IMG/VR virus record: IMGVR_UViG_3300031841_003004 | Location: 1-53,364 of that record | DNA from: a virus | Direction: 5' to 3' (one strand) | Length of the DNA stretch: 53,364 nucleotides | Shown: one piece after another, positions 43,134-49,205 of the stretch | Layout: each line of letters opens with the position of its first letter | How positions within the stretch are numbered: position 1 is the stretch's first letter | Translations under genes and position numbers: made by a program | Notes under the pieces: generated by a model | What the model was told of the DNA's origin: nothing | What the model saw: the letters and a program-made list of their open reading frames with translations, nothing else | The model's database searches: none

Positions 43134-43550
43134 ATGCCCAAGTCGAAAGTTTCTAAAGCCAAGATGTTTCGGGATTCTTCCAGACTGAAGGCCAAATATG
43201 TCAATCATAACTACCTCAAGAACCTTCATTCTGTTCGAAAGGAGTTTTGTGCTCACCACGGCATCGACTGGAAGCATCTAGAGTTTCTGCTTTGGGCTTA
43301 CGACCTGGAGTTCTTTACTATACAGTACGCATCTGACGAGTACGGGTACAACAAAGGGAACATGGGGAACAGGATTATATTCCCGCTACAAGCTGAAGGG
43401 TATATCTACAAGCACTTCGAAAGGCTTACCCCGTCCAAGAACTTAGAGGATCACATCTTCAGAGAGGAGACCAAGTACAACTACAGGGTTAGGTATGCCA
43501 TTACGCAACGCGCAAGGCTGCTGGTTCAAAGGTTTTACCAGAGCTTGTAA
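43134..43550 (+). CDS. Probable winged-helix transcription regulator, 138 aa
   Basis: The only plus-strand gene in the late block. The basic N-terminus (MPKSKVSKAKMFRDSSRLKA) is followed by a compact domain: LEFLLWAYDLEFFTIQYASD, then EYGYNKGNMGNRIIFPLQAE, GYIYKHFERL and RYAITQRARLLVQRFYQSL. The order helix, helix with a basic patch, strand-wing (EGYIYKHF), and final helix fits a MarR-like winged helix. It may repress or activate its divergent neighbour. No promoter box of the late type precedes it on the plus strand. It converges on the endolysin gene with a 16-base overlap. Confidence 0.6.
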   Translation: MPKSKVSKAKMFRDSSRLKAKYVNHNYLKNLHSVRKEFCAHHGIDWKHLEFLLWAYDLEFFTIQYASDEYGYNKGNMGNRIIFPLQAEGYIYKHFERLTPSKNLEDHIFREETKYNYRVRYAITQRARLLVQRFYQSL

Positions 43551-43996
43551 TACGTACCCACCTCGTCCTTCTCGGCACGCATCACTCTCCCTTTGTTCTC
43601 AGTGGGGGACTTGTAACTGACATGAACCCATGCGGGGTTGGAGTCATCACCGAACTCCCATATGAGCTGATCAAAGTCCAAGCAGTCCTTGATATAGTGG
43701 AAAATCTCCGCATTGGTCACACCGCCGAAGACATCAGCATCCAGGTCCAAAGCGCGGCCTTGGCAATGCTGAGAAGTATTACTACCACCGATGGCACGAT
43801 TGAGCTTTGGCGACCTGTACCCAGACGAGACGTAGATCGGGACTTCAAAGTGATCTCGGAGAGGTTGAAAGACATGCTCTGCTATCAGTTTCAGGTTCGT
43901 GATCTGAGGGTCGTCAGGCTGATTTTTTAAACCAAGGCGACTTGCCGTCTGGCTTTTTGTACACTCTCTTAGGGTCAGGTTTTTGGACAAACGCAT
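43535..43996 (-). CDS. M15-family peptidase endolysin, 153 aa
   Basis: Begins MRLSKNLTLRECTKSQTASR, the usual start of the peptidase M15_3-type phage lysins. SSGYRSPKLNRAIGGS precedes SQHCQGRALDLD, in which His77 and Asp84 are the zinc ligands, and WVHVSY supplies His125. Such enzymes cut peptidoglycan stem peptides and are used for host lysis. No signal peptide, so it needs a holin or other exit. Its first 27 codons overlap, in another frame, a 47-residue gene that starts earlier. Confidence 0.85.
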   Translation of the reverse strand: MRLSKNLTLRECTKSQTASRLGLKNQPDDPQITNLKLIAEHVFQPLRDHFEVPIYVSSGYRSPKLNRAIGGSNTSQHCQGRALDLDADVFGGVTNAEIFHYIKDCLDFDQLIWEFGDDSNPAWVHVSYKSPTENKGRVMRAEKDEVGTYYKLW

Positions 43997-44057
43997 TTCT
44001 CTTCTTATTGAAGTCTTTCAATTTCATTCTTGGGTTGAAGTAACCCTTACTCCCCAT
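43914..44057 (-). CDS. Small basic protein overlapping endolysin start, 47 aa
   Basis: ATG 44057 overlaps the stop of the upstream gene (TAATG), supporting that it is translated. The protein (MGSKGYFNPRMKLKDFNKKR, then NAFVQKPDPKRVYKKPDGKS) is strongly basic and resembles other tiny Lys-rich proteins in this window. Its last 83 bases overlap the endolysin gene in a different frame, so the same DNA would encode two proteins. Function unknown. Confidence 0.5.
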   Translation of the reverse strand: MGSKGYFNPRMKLKDFNKKRNAFVQKPDPKRVYKKPDGKSPWFKKSA

Positions 44058-44644
44058 TAGCGGCGGACGCCTCTGCCCATCAGGATATCGGCCATGGTGA
44101 TCTTACCGTCCTTATTCAGGTCAGGGAACTTACCTCCCTTCTTGTAGATCTTGCCACCCATACCCATCTGGCGACCTGGTGCGGGCTGCCCGCCTGGTCC
44201 GCGCATCTGATTAAGAATCTCCATCAAGTCTCCAGTACGGGACTCTCCAGGACCGCCTTGCGCCTTGCGCTCGGTTTCAATGCCCTTCATCCTGCCTTCA
44301 AAAGTAGACTCGTCGAGGACATACTGCCCTTCAGAGTTCTTGATGTACGGGTAGTCCTCGTCGAAGATGTACATGTTCCCCTCTTCGTCTTGACCCTGGG
44401 CGTACTCGTTCCAGTTTCCGTACACCTTAAAGGATCCAGGAGTGTTCTGCCACTCCTCGTCAGGGGCGTCGAAGTCAAGTTCCTCCGACTTATTGACCCA
44501 GACGAACTCTTTCATCTCGCCATTGTCGGCTTGCTCACGACGAACGGTGGAAGCGAACTGGCCCATCAGGGTTCCGTTCTCCTCCCTTCCTTTTTCTTCC
44601 ATCGCCTCTCTCAGGCGGTCAGACATGGTACCTGCGTTCATCAT
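44057..44644 (-). CDS. Acidic protein with C-terminal KGGK and EF-hand-like motif, 195 aa
   Basis: The body is acidic and rich in Glu, Asp and Asn (for example KSEELDFDAPDEEWQNTPGS). The C-terminus reads MGGKIYKKGGKFPDLNKDGK, then ITMADILMGRGVRR: a KGG motif fused to a dockerin/EF-hand-like loop (D-x-N-x-D-G-x-I-x-x-x-D). A similar loop occurs in the tail protein at 27490-28860. A calcium-binding or virion-anchoring tail is possible. An alternative ATG lies one codon further in. Family unknown. Confidence 0.6.
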   Translation of the reverse strand: MMNAGTMSDRLREAMEEKGREENGTLMGQFASTVRREQADNGEMKEFVWVNKSEELDFDAPDEEWQNTPGSFKVYGNWNEYAQGQDEEGNMYIFDEDYPYIKNSEGQYVLDESTFEGRMKGIETERKAQGGPGESRTGDLMEILNQMRGPGGQPAPGRQMGMGGKIYKKGGKFPDLNKDGKITMADILMGRGVRR

Positions 44645-44646
44645 GA

Positions 44647-44850
44647 TTATCTTCTATAAAGTGAAGAGGTTCCGAGCCTAGTCCAGCCCTTCCGCTCCAT
44701 TTGTCGCTGTGTTTTCGCCTCTCTTCGGCCCTGCTGCTTCTTCTTCCGCTTTTCTTGGCGCTCCATCTTCCTCTCCGCCCTCAGGTCGGCACGATCAGCC
44801 CCCTGGGCTACGACCCTACCGCCCCTTTTGTATGACTTTTTAGCCCTCAT
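44647..44850 (-). CDS. Small KGGR-motif basic protein, 67 aa
   Basis: MRAKKSYKRGGRVVAQGADR followed by an almost pure Arg/Lys/Glu helix (MERQEKRKKKQQGRREAKTQ). It shares the N-terminal KSYK-x-GG-R motif with several other proteins here and overlaps the upstream gene by four bases. It looks like a nucleic-acid-binding or virion-packed basic protein; role unknown. Confidence 0.6.
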   Translation of the reverse strand: MRAKKSYKRGGRVVAQGADRADLRAERKMERQEKRKKKQQGRREAKTQRQMERKGWTRLGTSSLYRR

Positions 44851-45260
44851 CTACGAGCCCTTTTGTCCATCCTGTCTTGCTTCGCTTGCATGCGGAAGAC
44901 TTTCTTGGCAGCCTTCTTTCTAGACACGACTCTTGTTCTGTCTTTATTGTATCCGCTAGGCAGGTATTTTTCAGCACCCTTGTGTGGCTTGTGAACCCTC
45001 TTTCTAACTTCCCCAGTGGCAGCGTCCACACTTTTGTGTCTGGTTCTTTTAGCGAGACCACTAACCTTAGCAATTCCTCTCTGCTTGGTGCTTACTGCGT
45101 ACTCCTTGCCCTTACCTCTTCCGCGATGGGGATTAGTATCAACCTCAACAGACCTATACCTCTTGCCTCTTCTTGCAGAAGAGGTTCTGACACTGTCTTT
45201 TGTTTCTGCGGTTCTTTCGACTTTACCGCCTCTCTTGTATGCTTTTACTGCTTTAGCCAT
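44847..45260 (-). CDS. Highly basic KGGK-motif protein, 137 aa
   Basis: Starts MAKAVKAYKRGGKVERTAET and is Lys/Arg-rich throughout (KRYRSVEVDTNPHRGRGKGK, KRTRHKSVDAATGEVRKRVH, KKAAKKVFRMQAKQDRMDKR). There is no hydrophobic core of a typical enzyme. It may bind phage DNA or RNA or be a virion component. Its stop lies close to the next ATG, and a 53-residue membrane protein gene precedes it. Confidence 0.6.
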   Translation of the reverse strand: MAKAVKAYKRGGKVERTAETKDSVRTSSARRGKRYRSVEVDTNPHRGRGKGKEYAVSTKQRGIAKVSGLAKRTRHKSVDAATGEVRKRVHKPHKGAEKYLPSGYNKDRTRVVSRKKAAKKVFRMQAKQDRMDKRARR

Positions 45261-45261
45261 T

Positions 45262-45423
45262 TTATGCTTTTTTTCTGTCTGTAACGATCATGTTCACGAG
45301 GCTATCGAGCCATCCGAAAACCATATTGTCTTTTTCCGTCGGGGTGAGATTGACGATGATCTTAATGAACGCCATGACGCCGATCAGCAATTCTCCCCAG
45401 TTGTCAAGAATAAAATCCATCAT
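45262..45423 (-). CDS. Small membrane-associated protein, 53 aa
   Basis: The start MMDFILDNWGELLIGVMAFI is fixed by a TATATTTG box four bases upstream. One hydrophobic segment (LLIGVMAFIKIIVNL) is followed by TPTEKDNMVFGWLDSLVN, a signature that I recall in short holin-like or membrane proteins of marine phages. It is near, but not next to, the endolysin gene (1.3 kb away); a holin or inhibitor role is possible, not shown. Confidence 0.65.
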   Translation of the reverse strand: MMDFILDNWGELLIGVMAFIKIIVNLTPTEKDNMVFGWLDSLVNMIVTDRKKA

Positions 45424-45427
45424 ACCG

Positions 45428-45435
45428 CAAATATA
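45428..45435 (-). promoter_or_regulatory. Late promoter box
   Basis: Minus strand TATATTTG, four bases (CGGT) before ATG 45423; only five bases separate it from the upstream stop. Confidence 0.75.
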
Positions 45436-45440
45436 GATAA

Positions 45441-45944
45441 TTAAGAATAGTAATAAAGCTCTATGCTTTTGAAGAAGATAGTGCCGTTGAAGTCGCCGTT
45501 AGTGTCAGAAAATGACAGTTTGAAAGTACCTGGATTCGTTGCTGTTATAGTGTCGGACTGTGTTTCGCTTGTGTCTGCAGCCGTAAAGTCAGTAGGCTCC
45601 GTTCCATAAGAGCTACCAAGAATAGCTTGCACCTTAGTCTGACGATCACCCTCAAATGTAAACCCTACACTGTAGTCGGTTTGATCCGCAGGTATATTAA
45701 AAGAAGACAAGTCGAGGTGAATTTCTCTTGCTCCAGTAAACGATATTCCAGCAGTCCACTTTACAGCGTCTGTAAGACCCCCAGTAGAAGATTCAGGCGC
45801 AGATACAGTGTCCCCCATTCCCAGGGGTTCTGTCCATCCGTCGACATCCTCGGTAAAGTCGCTTTGATAAACAACAATCTTCTGAGGTGGCTGAGTAACG
45901 TCACTGCCAGCAAGGCTGCCCTTGGTAACTCCTAGTCCTAGCAT
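45441..45944 (-). CDS. Carbohydrate-binding-like beta-sandwich protein, 167 aa
   Basis: Starting MLGLGVTKGSLAGSDVTQPP, the protein has the rhythm of a jelly-roll carbohydrate-binding module: YQSDFTEDVDGWTEPLG, AVKWTAGISFTGAREIHLDL, DYSVGFTFEGDRQTKVQAIL, GTFKLSFSDTNGDFNGTIFF. It lacks catalytic motifs. It follows the first late gene by a TAATG overlap and could be a capsid or tail decoration that sticks to polysaccharide. Role inferred from fold-like pattern. Confidence 0.6.
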   Translation of the reverse strand: MLGLGVTKGSLAGSDVTQPPQKIVVYQSDFTEDVDGWTEPLGMGDTVSAPESSTGGLTDAVKWTAGISFTGAREIHLDLSSFNIPADQTDYSVGFTFEGDRQTKVQAILGSSYGTEPTDFTAADTSETQSDTITATNPGTFKLSFSDTNGDFNGTIFFKSIELYYYS

Positions 45945-46576
45945 TATTTCTCTAAGTATGATTTAATGGTTTCGAAGGCTTGGTAAGCCCTGGGGTTATA
46001 TCCCTGCATATCCTGTCTTTCTCTTGGGTTGTAGCGTGCCCTTGCGAAGTCCTCCTCGCTCCCCTCAAACAAAAGGTTTCGAAGCTTACCGTCAACGTAG
46101 TTTCTTCTGTACTGATCGTAGCCATCCTCAGCATACCCCTCCTCTCTATCCTTACTGTACCAGTACCTGATCTCCCCCTCGTCTAGGCTGCTGCCAAACT
46201 CCTGCAGCAACCTCCTGAACTGAGGGTCAGCATCGGCCATACCGTGCAGCAAGTCCAAAGCAACAGCTTGAGAATCGTTGGTATCGGGGTTTACCAGAAC
46301 CGTGTGCCTCCCCCTGGGGGACGGCCTGTCTACCACGCTACCAGAAGGGTATGTAATCGCCTCCTGATCGGGACCGTAATACTCGATGTCCCCTATACCA
46401 GTCAGGTCTCTAGTAAATTCCCTGTCTGGGACGACGCTAATGTCACCAAGCCTCCTCAGAGCAGGGAAACGCTGCAGAGCCTCACTCAAAAGACGGTCCC
46501 CCACCTCTTGATTAGATGGCATCTCCGCCAACCTGCCCAGCAGGTCCCCTACTTTACCGCCTTTGACTGGCCTCAT
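45944..46576 (-). CDS. First late-operon protein with KGGK motif, 210 aa
   Basis: The start at ATG 46576 (MRPVKGGKVGDLLGRLAEMP) is chosen because a TATATTTG box lies four bases upstream; the open frame extends 12 codons further into the promoter. The N-terminus has a KGGK motif like several other late proteins. The body contains NPDTNDSQAVALDLLHGMAD and EGEIRYWYSKDREEGYAEDG. No HExxH or nuclease motif. It is the first gene of the late block next to the control region; function unknown. Confidence 0.6.
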   Translation of the reverse strand: MRPVKGGKVGDLLGRLAEMPSNQEVGDRLLSEALQRFPALRRLGDISVVPDREFTRDLTGIGDIEYYGPDQEAITYPSGSVVDRPSPRGRHTVLVNPDTNDSQAVALDLLHGMADADPQFRRLLQEFGSSLDEGEIRYWYSKDREEGYAEDGYDQYRRNYVDGKLRNLLFEGSEEDFARARYNPRERQDMQGYNPRAYQAFETIKSYLEK

Positions 46577-46580
46577 GACG

Positions 46581-46588
46581 CAAATATA
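46581..46588 (-). promoter_or_regulatory. Late promoter box at head of late block
   Basis: Minus strand TATATTTG, four bases (CGTC) before ATG 46576. It is the rightmost late promoter and faces away from the early module. Confidence 0.75.
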
Positions 46589-47263
46589 ACAAGATAGTAC
46601 TTGCGCCAGCACAGCAATACAGCTTCCAGACTTTCGTCCAACTCAAAAAACCTTTTGGGAAGCTTATCGCAACTCGGATGTCCATCATCGCGCTGAGCTG
46701 CTTGGCGAAGTTACAGGGAATTTTTGACATATGCAAGTCTTTAAGCAAGATTCTAACGCATCCAAGCTAATTTGCTGTGTTAGAACAGAGTATCTGCTTA
46801 AAAAAGGGGGTGAGTAATACAGATCCTGGGGAGGGTACGTACCTATACACGCACGCGCACGTACACCCAAACGCATTTGCGTACCCCGACCCCCTGCATA
46901 ATGCGCACCGTCGGCAAAACTTTCAGCGTTTTGGTATCTGCTTGGTAGTCAAGGGGTTAACCTACTTAAGTTGCAGCACCGCTTGAGGTCTCTTTCACCC
47001 CGACTTCATTGCCGCTACGGGACACACCCTACCCCCCTCACCTCACACACGAAACCACACTCCATTCCGCTTGCATTATACACGCCGAATCACGCAGGGT
47101 TTCACACAGGAAGCTTCGCTTCGCGAGGGGCTTCGTCGAATCAGGTTCGTCAAGCTGTTTGGCACGATGGTTGGTATCGCCGCGTACATCATACTAATCT
47201 TCGCGTGTTTTCACGCGCATAATGCGATCAGGAAAAATCGCGCACCAGATTGTCGGCTTCAGA
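46589..47263. other. Gene-poor divergent control region between late and early blocks
   Basis: About 0.67 kb between diverging transcription units without a convincing gene. It contains an inverted repeat TTCTAAC (46751-46757) with GTTAGAA (46779-46785), a palindromic 10-mer GCATAATGCG twice (46896-46905 and 47217-47226), the hairpin CGCGTG-TTTT-CACGCG (47202-47217), ACGC/GCGT inverted steps around 46870 and a TACGTAC step near 46838. This density of palindromes fits operators or a replication origin. A 33-codon open frame at 47167-47268 overlaps the hairpins and is not called. Confidence 0.5.
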
Positions 47264-47297
47264 TTTGAGATTGTCCGAGAACTTAGCCTTAACTTTG
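47264..47297 (+). promoter_or_regulatory. Early promoter P1
   Basis: TTTG at 47264-47267 and TAACTTTG at 47290-47297 with a 22-base gap, close to the Bacteroidota TTTG/TAnnTTTG consensus. The leader to the first early ATG (47344) is about 45 bases. Confidence 0.65.
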
Positions 47298-47343
47298 TCG
47301 GGCCGTTCAGCACCGAAGCTGTCGGTTTCAAACACTCGCCGTC

Positions 47344-47964
47344 ATGAACATGACCTACACACTCTCTGCGGAGCAGAAGTCCTGCATCACCCTCCAAGGC
47401 CGTAAGGCCGCCAACAAGGCTCTCTGGGCCGCTGAAAAGGCCGACCGCAAAGCGGTTGCCGCGTGGGCTTCGAAGAAGCCTCGCAAGGCCAAGAAGATTG
47501 CCAACAAGCTGGACAAGCTGAAGGCCGCTTCTATCGAAGCCGTGTATGCCTCTGTGTCACAGACACACTCACGGGGCGTAGCCCTCCTTCCCACGAAGCC
47601 GCTGGACTCCAAGGTCGAGTCGGTGACTGCCAAGCGCCTCAAGCGCAAGTCCCGTAAGGGACCGAAGGACTCCAATGGCAAGTTGGAGGCCAAGGCTCAG
47701 CGGGAGTCCCTCGCCAACACACAGAAGCGTGCCGCGAAGACGGCGCCCAAGGTTGACGTGGTCTGGGACGAGGCTACCAACCGCCGTGTCGAAGTGGAGG
47801 TCGAGGTGAAGAACCCGACCAAGGCACACGCCATCCGCAAGACCTGGTGCGACTTCTCCGAAGTTCCTGCGGGGTTGGAGATGGAGGATGCAGTCCGCTG
47901 GGCTTCCCTTCAGGAGGGCTACGGCTGTGCCGCTGACGAGGTGTCCTTGGACGATTGCCTCTGA
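47344..47964 (+). CDS. Basic Lys/Ala-rich early protein, 206 aa
   Basis: The first early gene after P1. The N-terminal 100 residues are Lys/Ala-rich helices (AANKALWAAEKADRKAVAAW, KKPRKAKKIANKLDKLKAA), resembling histone-like or RNA-binding proteins, and the C-terminus is acidic (VWDEATNRRVEVEVEVKNPT, LEMEDAVRWASLQEGYG). It could bind host nucleic acid during takeover. Start could also be the ATG at 47350. Strong use of GC-ending codons. No family recognised. Confidence 0.65.
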   Translation: MNMTYTLSAEQKSCITLQGRKAANKALWAAEKADRKAVAAWASKKPRKAKKIANKLDKLKAASIEAVYASVSQTHSRGVALLPTKPLDSKVESVTAKRLKRKSRKGPKDSNGKLEAKAQRESLANTQKRAAKTAPKVDVVWDEATNRRVEVEVEVKNPTKAHAIRKTWCDFSEVPAGLEMEDAVRWASLQEGYGCAADEVSLDDCL

Positions 47965-47976
47965 CCCACACAGACA

Positions 47977-48018
47977 AGCGCACATGGTGCTTGGGGAGGT
48001 TCGATTCCTCCCTGCGCT
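47977..48018 (+). ncRNA. tRNA-like minihelix (acceptor stem plus T-arm)
   Basis: AGCGCA (47977-47982) pairs perfectly with TGCGCT (48013-48018); inside it GGGAGG pairs with CCTCCC around the canonical T-loop TTCGATT. The two stems add up to 12 bp, the length of a tRNA upper half, but an 11-base linker replaces the D and anticodon arms. It lies between two early genes, 13 bases after a stop and 15 bases before the next ATG. Confidence 0.5.
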
Positions 48019-48033
48019 CAAACACACAGACAC

Positions 48034-48129
48034 ATGAACAAGCACACACAGGATGTCCTTGAGGACATCATCGACACCATCCCCTTCGTCATCGTGACGA
48101 CCTTCTTCATCCTCCTTTTCACCCTCTGA
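48034..48129 (+). CDS. Tiny single-membrane-segment protein, 31 aa
   Basis: MNKHTQDVLEDIIDTIPFVI followed by VTTFFILLFTL: a short soluble start and one hydrophobic helix. It begins right after the leader ACACACAGACACATG and ends with TGA, followed by the same leader for the next gene. Such tiny membrane peptides in early regions often target host membrane processes; no homologue recognised. Confidence 0.55.
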   Translation: MNKHTQDVLEDIIDTIPFVIVTTFFILLFTL

Positions 48130-48140
48130 CACACAGACAC

Positions 48141-48284
48141 ATGAGAGCTAAACTTTCCCTTCGGGATTACTGCCACAAGCAGATTCGCTTCTACAAGCAT
48201 CTCCTGCAACACTCACACACAGAGGCCCAGAAGAAAATGGCCAAGGACAACATCGAATACTACACCAACCTCGCAAACACATGA
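48141..48284 (+). CDS. Small basic early protein, 47 aa
   Basis: MRAKLSLRDYCHKQIRFYKH then LLQHSHTEAQKKMAKDNIEY: a basic, helical 47-residue protein. The leader is CACACAGACACATG. It ends at TGA 48282-48284, and the following gene starts six bases later. Function unknown. Confidence 0.55.
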   Translation: MRAKLSLRDYCHKQIRFYKHLLQHSHTEAQKKMAKDNIEYYTNLANT

Positions 48285-48289
48285 CAGAC

Positions 48290-48502
48290 ATGACAGACAC
48301 ACGTACACTCAAGCAGGTGAATGCTCAAGAGCAACTCCACCGCCTCGTCACTTGGGACTCCATCAACGAGTTCGTCGTCCGCACCTTCGAGGACACAGAC
48401 ACACGACTCCGTGTCCTGCGGGCCTTGGAGAACTCCCCGATGGACACCGACCACATCGATTGGCGCGGCATCGTGGACTACGCCATCCGCAAGTTCCTCT
48501 GA
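48290..48502 (+). CDS. Small acidic early protein, 70 aa
   Basis: Start at ATG 48290 is preferred because CAGACATG directly precedes it, the same leader as neighbours; an ATG at 48281 would overlap the previous stop. The product (MTDTRTLKQVNAQEQLHRLV, then NEFVVRTFEDTDTRLRVLRA) is helical and acidic, with a Trp and a conserved-looking MDTDHIDWRGIVDYAIRKFL ending. No family recognised. Confidence 0.55.
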   Translation: MTDTRTLKQVNAQEQLHRLVTWDSINEFVVRTFEDTDTRLRVLRALENSPMDTDHIDWRGIVDYAIRKFL

Positions 48503-48531
48503 CACACACACACACACAAGATCGACCACAC

Positions 48532-48732
48532 ATGATGAAACGACTCTCCAACCGCTCCCTGAGCCTGCTCAACTTCACCTCCCTGATGGGTGTGTGTGGG
48601 TTGACCACCATCCCTCTCGGCTACTTCGGCGAATGGGCCATTGTCCTCTCGTGGCTCGTGTCCATGTGCCTGTGGATTGAGTCCGACTTCGAGCAGGGAC
48701 GGCGCGGCATTCACCCCAACGGCAATGTTTGA
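48532..48732 (+). CDS. Small two-segment membrane protein, 66 aa
   Basis: MMKRLSNRSLSLLNFTSLMG leads into two hydrophobic stretches (VCGLTTIPLGYFG and WAIVLSWLVSMCLWI), then a polar tail SDFEQGRRGIHPNGNV. This makes a small membrane hairpin. The leader is CGACCACACATG. Function unknown; early membrane proteins may alter host envelope or exclude other phages. Confidence 0.55.
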   Translation: MMKRLSNRSLSLLNFTSLMGVCGLTTIPLGYFGEWAIVLSWLVSMCLWIESDFEQGRRGIHPNGNV

Positions 48733-48745
48733 CAAAGACACACAC

Positions 48746-48922
48746 ATGATGATTGACATCCTGAAGGCGGCGGCCTACCTCAACGCAGAACCCCTGTTCA
48801 CCTCCCTCGGCTCGTCCGTGTTCCGCCTCCCGTGTGGCGACTGCGTGATGTACACAGACACGGAAGTGGCACAGATGGCCCGCCAGCAAGAGGCCTTCGA
48901 AGCAATCTACCCTAAAGGGTAA
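48746..48922 (+). CDS. Small early protein ending in a palindromic control site, 58 aa
   Basis: Start at ATG 48746, next to the A/C leader GACACACACATG; an earlier in-frame ATG at 48725 lies in the previous gene's end. The sequence MMIDILKAAAYLNAEPLFTS, then RLPCGDCVMYTDTEVAQMAR, ends EAFEAIYPKG. Its last codons make the palindrome TACCC-TAAA-GGGTA that stands before promoter P2. Function unknown. Confidence 0.5.
   Translation: MMIDILKAAAYLNAEPLFTSLGSSVFRLPCGDCVMYTDTEVAQMARQQEAFEAIYPKG
48908..48921 (+). promoter_or_regulatory. Palindromic site upstream of early promoter P2
   Basis: TACCCTAAAGGGTA lies 10 bases before the TTTG element of P2 and overlaps the end of the upstream gene. A close relative, TACCCCTAAAGGGGTA, stands at the same distance before P3. 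Confidence 0.55.
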
Positions 48923-48931
48923 GAAATTAGA

Positions 48932-48964
48932 TTTGGAAATGTGGGGTCGGTGTGCTTAACTTAG
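48932..48964 (+). promoter_or_regulatory. Early promoter P2
   Basis: TTTG at 48932-48935 and TAACTTAG at 48957-48964, gap 21 bases. The second element has A instead of T at its seventh position. The leader to ATG 49015 is about 50 bases and contains ATTCAAACACTCACAGACAC. Confidence 0.6.
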
Positions 48965-49014
48965 CGGTCCGATTCGGCACCAACCCAATCAAACATTCAA
49001 ACACTCACAGACAC

Positions 49015-49194
49015 ATGAAAGTCAACTTCGACATTCGAATCGCGTCACTATACGCCATCATCGGGGGATTCGTCAGCCTGTTCACCTCCTGCATCCTTGA
49101 GGTCGCCACACTTGCACAAGTGGGTGTGGTTGGCATCTTCGCAGGGGTGGCTCTGACTGCCCTCGCCATCATCATCGACACCTTCAACCTCTGA
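49015..49194 (+). CDS. Small two-segment membrane protein, 59 aa
   Basis: MKVNFDIRIASLYAIIGGFV continues with hydrophobic SLFTSCILEVATLAQ and VVGIFAGVALTALAIIID, giving two likely membrane helices and a short tail. It is the first gene after P2 and is preceded by the leader ACTCACAGACACATG. Function unknown. Confidence 0.55.
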   Translation: MKVNFDIRIASLYAIIGGFVSLFTSCILEVATLAQVGVVGIFAGVALTALAIIIDTFNL

Positions 49195-49205
49195 TACACA
49201 CAGAC

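Noticed and set aside
46554-46748. 64-codon minus-strand open frame in the divergent region
   Set aside because: It runs through the late promoter box and into the first late gene in another frame, without a promoter of its own.
47167-47268. 33-codon plus-strand open frame with a hydrophobic start
   Set aside because: It overlaps the CGCGTG/CACGCG hairpin, the GCATAATGCG palindrome and the -33 element of P1, so the sequence is better explained as a control region.
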